6,629 nt of DNA from Rhodospirillales bacterium (GTDB lineage: Bacteria > Pseudomonadota > Alphaproteobacteria > Rhodospirillales > 2-02-FULL-58-16), in contig JAJFIG010000271.1 of the NCBI GenBank assembly GCA_021775195.1, positions 1 to 6,629 on the forward strand. The letters run 5' to 3'. Shown here piece after piece: positions 6,467-6,629 of the stretch. Each line of letters begins with the position of its first letter. Position 1 is the stretch's first letter. Under the pieces are notes generated by a model, which did not search any database, had not been told where the DNA came from, and saw only the letters and a program-made list of their open reading frames with translations. Position numbers and translations under genes: made by a program.

Positions 6467-6561
6467 CGGCTTCCCAAGCCCACCGGACGCGTTGCCCGAT
6501 GCTTGTGATGCGCCAGCATCACCACGCAACGCGCGCCTTTCCGGATGAACTTGGGAAGCCG
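6467..6561. repeat. Right structured arm of the element (long interrupted stem-loop)
   Basis: There are four nested pairings. CGGCTTCCCAAG (6467-6478) pairs perfectly with 6550-6561 (12 bp). CCGGA (6483-6487) pairs with TCCGG (6540-6544). CGCGTTG (6488-6494) pairs with CAACGCG (6527-6533). GTGATGC (6505-6511) pairs with GCATCAC (6516-6522) around a GCCA loop. In total about 31 paired positions are arranged concentrically, so chance is an unlikely explanation. Confidence 0.65.
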
Positions 6562-6597
6562 TCGTATGGGTATCATATGTTAGATTTTGTCCACTAG
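6562..6597 (-). repeat. Right terminal inverted repeat
   Basis: Read on the minus strand it begins CTAGTGGACAAAATCTAACA and ends TACCCATACGA, mirroring the left end. The remaining 32 bases to the window edge show no recognisable feature. Confidence 0.8.
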
Positions 6598-6629
6598 GCC
6601 ACGGACTCAATTGGGTTGGGATATCCCTC

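Larger units (their letters stand above)
6327..6597. mobile_element. MITE-like non-autonomous element with 36-bp terminal inverted repeats
   Basis: A 271-bp segment bounded by inverted repeats 6327-6362 and 6562-6597 that match at 33 of 36 positions. Both outer ends read CTAG then TGGA, so the insertion duplication could be TA (IS630/mariner-like) or CTAG (IS5-like YTAR target). The palindromic CTAG prevents a decision from this sequence alone. The interior has no convincing gene: it holds two separate blocks of nested inverted repeats. The short length, long near-perfect ends and lack of transposase fit a miniature inverted-repeat transposable element mobilised in trans. It lies 53-74 bp upstream of the response-regulator start. 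I do not recognise a named family. A structured non-coding RNA or bidirectional terminator-like element is an alternative for the interior. Confidence 0.7.

Noticed and set aside
6327..6597. CRISPR array or attachment site
   Set aside because: There are no regularly spaced direct repeats, and no tRNA gene or integrase is adjacent; the symmetry is inverted, not tandem.
6341..6610. 89-aa minus-strand open frame spanning the inverted-repeat element
   Set aside because: It runs straight through the right terminal repeat and both hairpin arms and ends inside the left repeat. It shows no recognisable domain, and its composition fits translation of structured non-coding DNA.

Overview
The window is GC-rich, with tightly packed genes, overlapping start/stop codons and strong GGAGG-type ribosome binding sites. 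Its gene content is typical of a Gram-negative proteobacterium. The single-domain PqiA protein followed by PqiB and PqiC, together with the RraA-like, EamA and haloacid-dehalogenase genes, suggests an alphaproteobacterium (possibly Rhodospirillales-like). This taxonomic call is inference from composition and gene families, not a database match.

Layout. (1) 1-2945, plus strand: a translationally coupled pqiA-pqiB-pqiC operon. It encodes an inner-membrane PqiA protein, a three-MCE-domain PqiB tunnel protein and an outer-membrane-type PqiC lipoprotein. Together they would form an envelope-spanning lipid/hydrophobic-molecule transport system. The operon probably begins left of the window. (2) 2977-4696: a minus-strand RraA/HMG-aldolase-family gene divergent from a plus-strand EamA/DMT-type ten-helix transporter, with a 112-bp shared control region. 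(3) 4796-5500, minus: a type II haloacid-dehalogenase-like HAD hydrolase. (4) 5642-6253 (or 6274), minus: a NarL/LuxR-type response regulator whose receiver domain has glycine where the phosphorylated aspartate should be. (5) 6327-6597: a compact, gene-free element of about 270 bp with 36-bp near-perfect terminal inverted repeats and two internally structured arms. It looks like a MITE or other non-autonomous transposon and lies just upstream of the response-regulator gene.

The pqi genes form one functional unit. The RraA-like, transporter and HAD genes could serve small organic acid uptake/export and catabolism, but nothing in the sequence proves a shared pathway. The observations most worth following up are the structured inverted-repeat element and the degenerate receiver domain of the neighbouring regulator. 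I see no convincing evidence for a wholly new multi-gene system.
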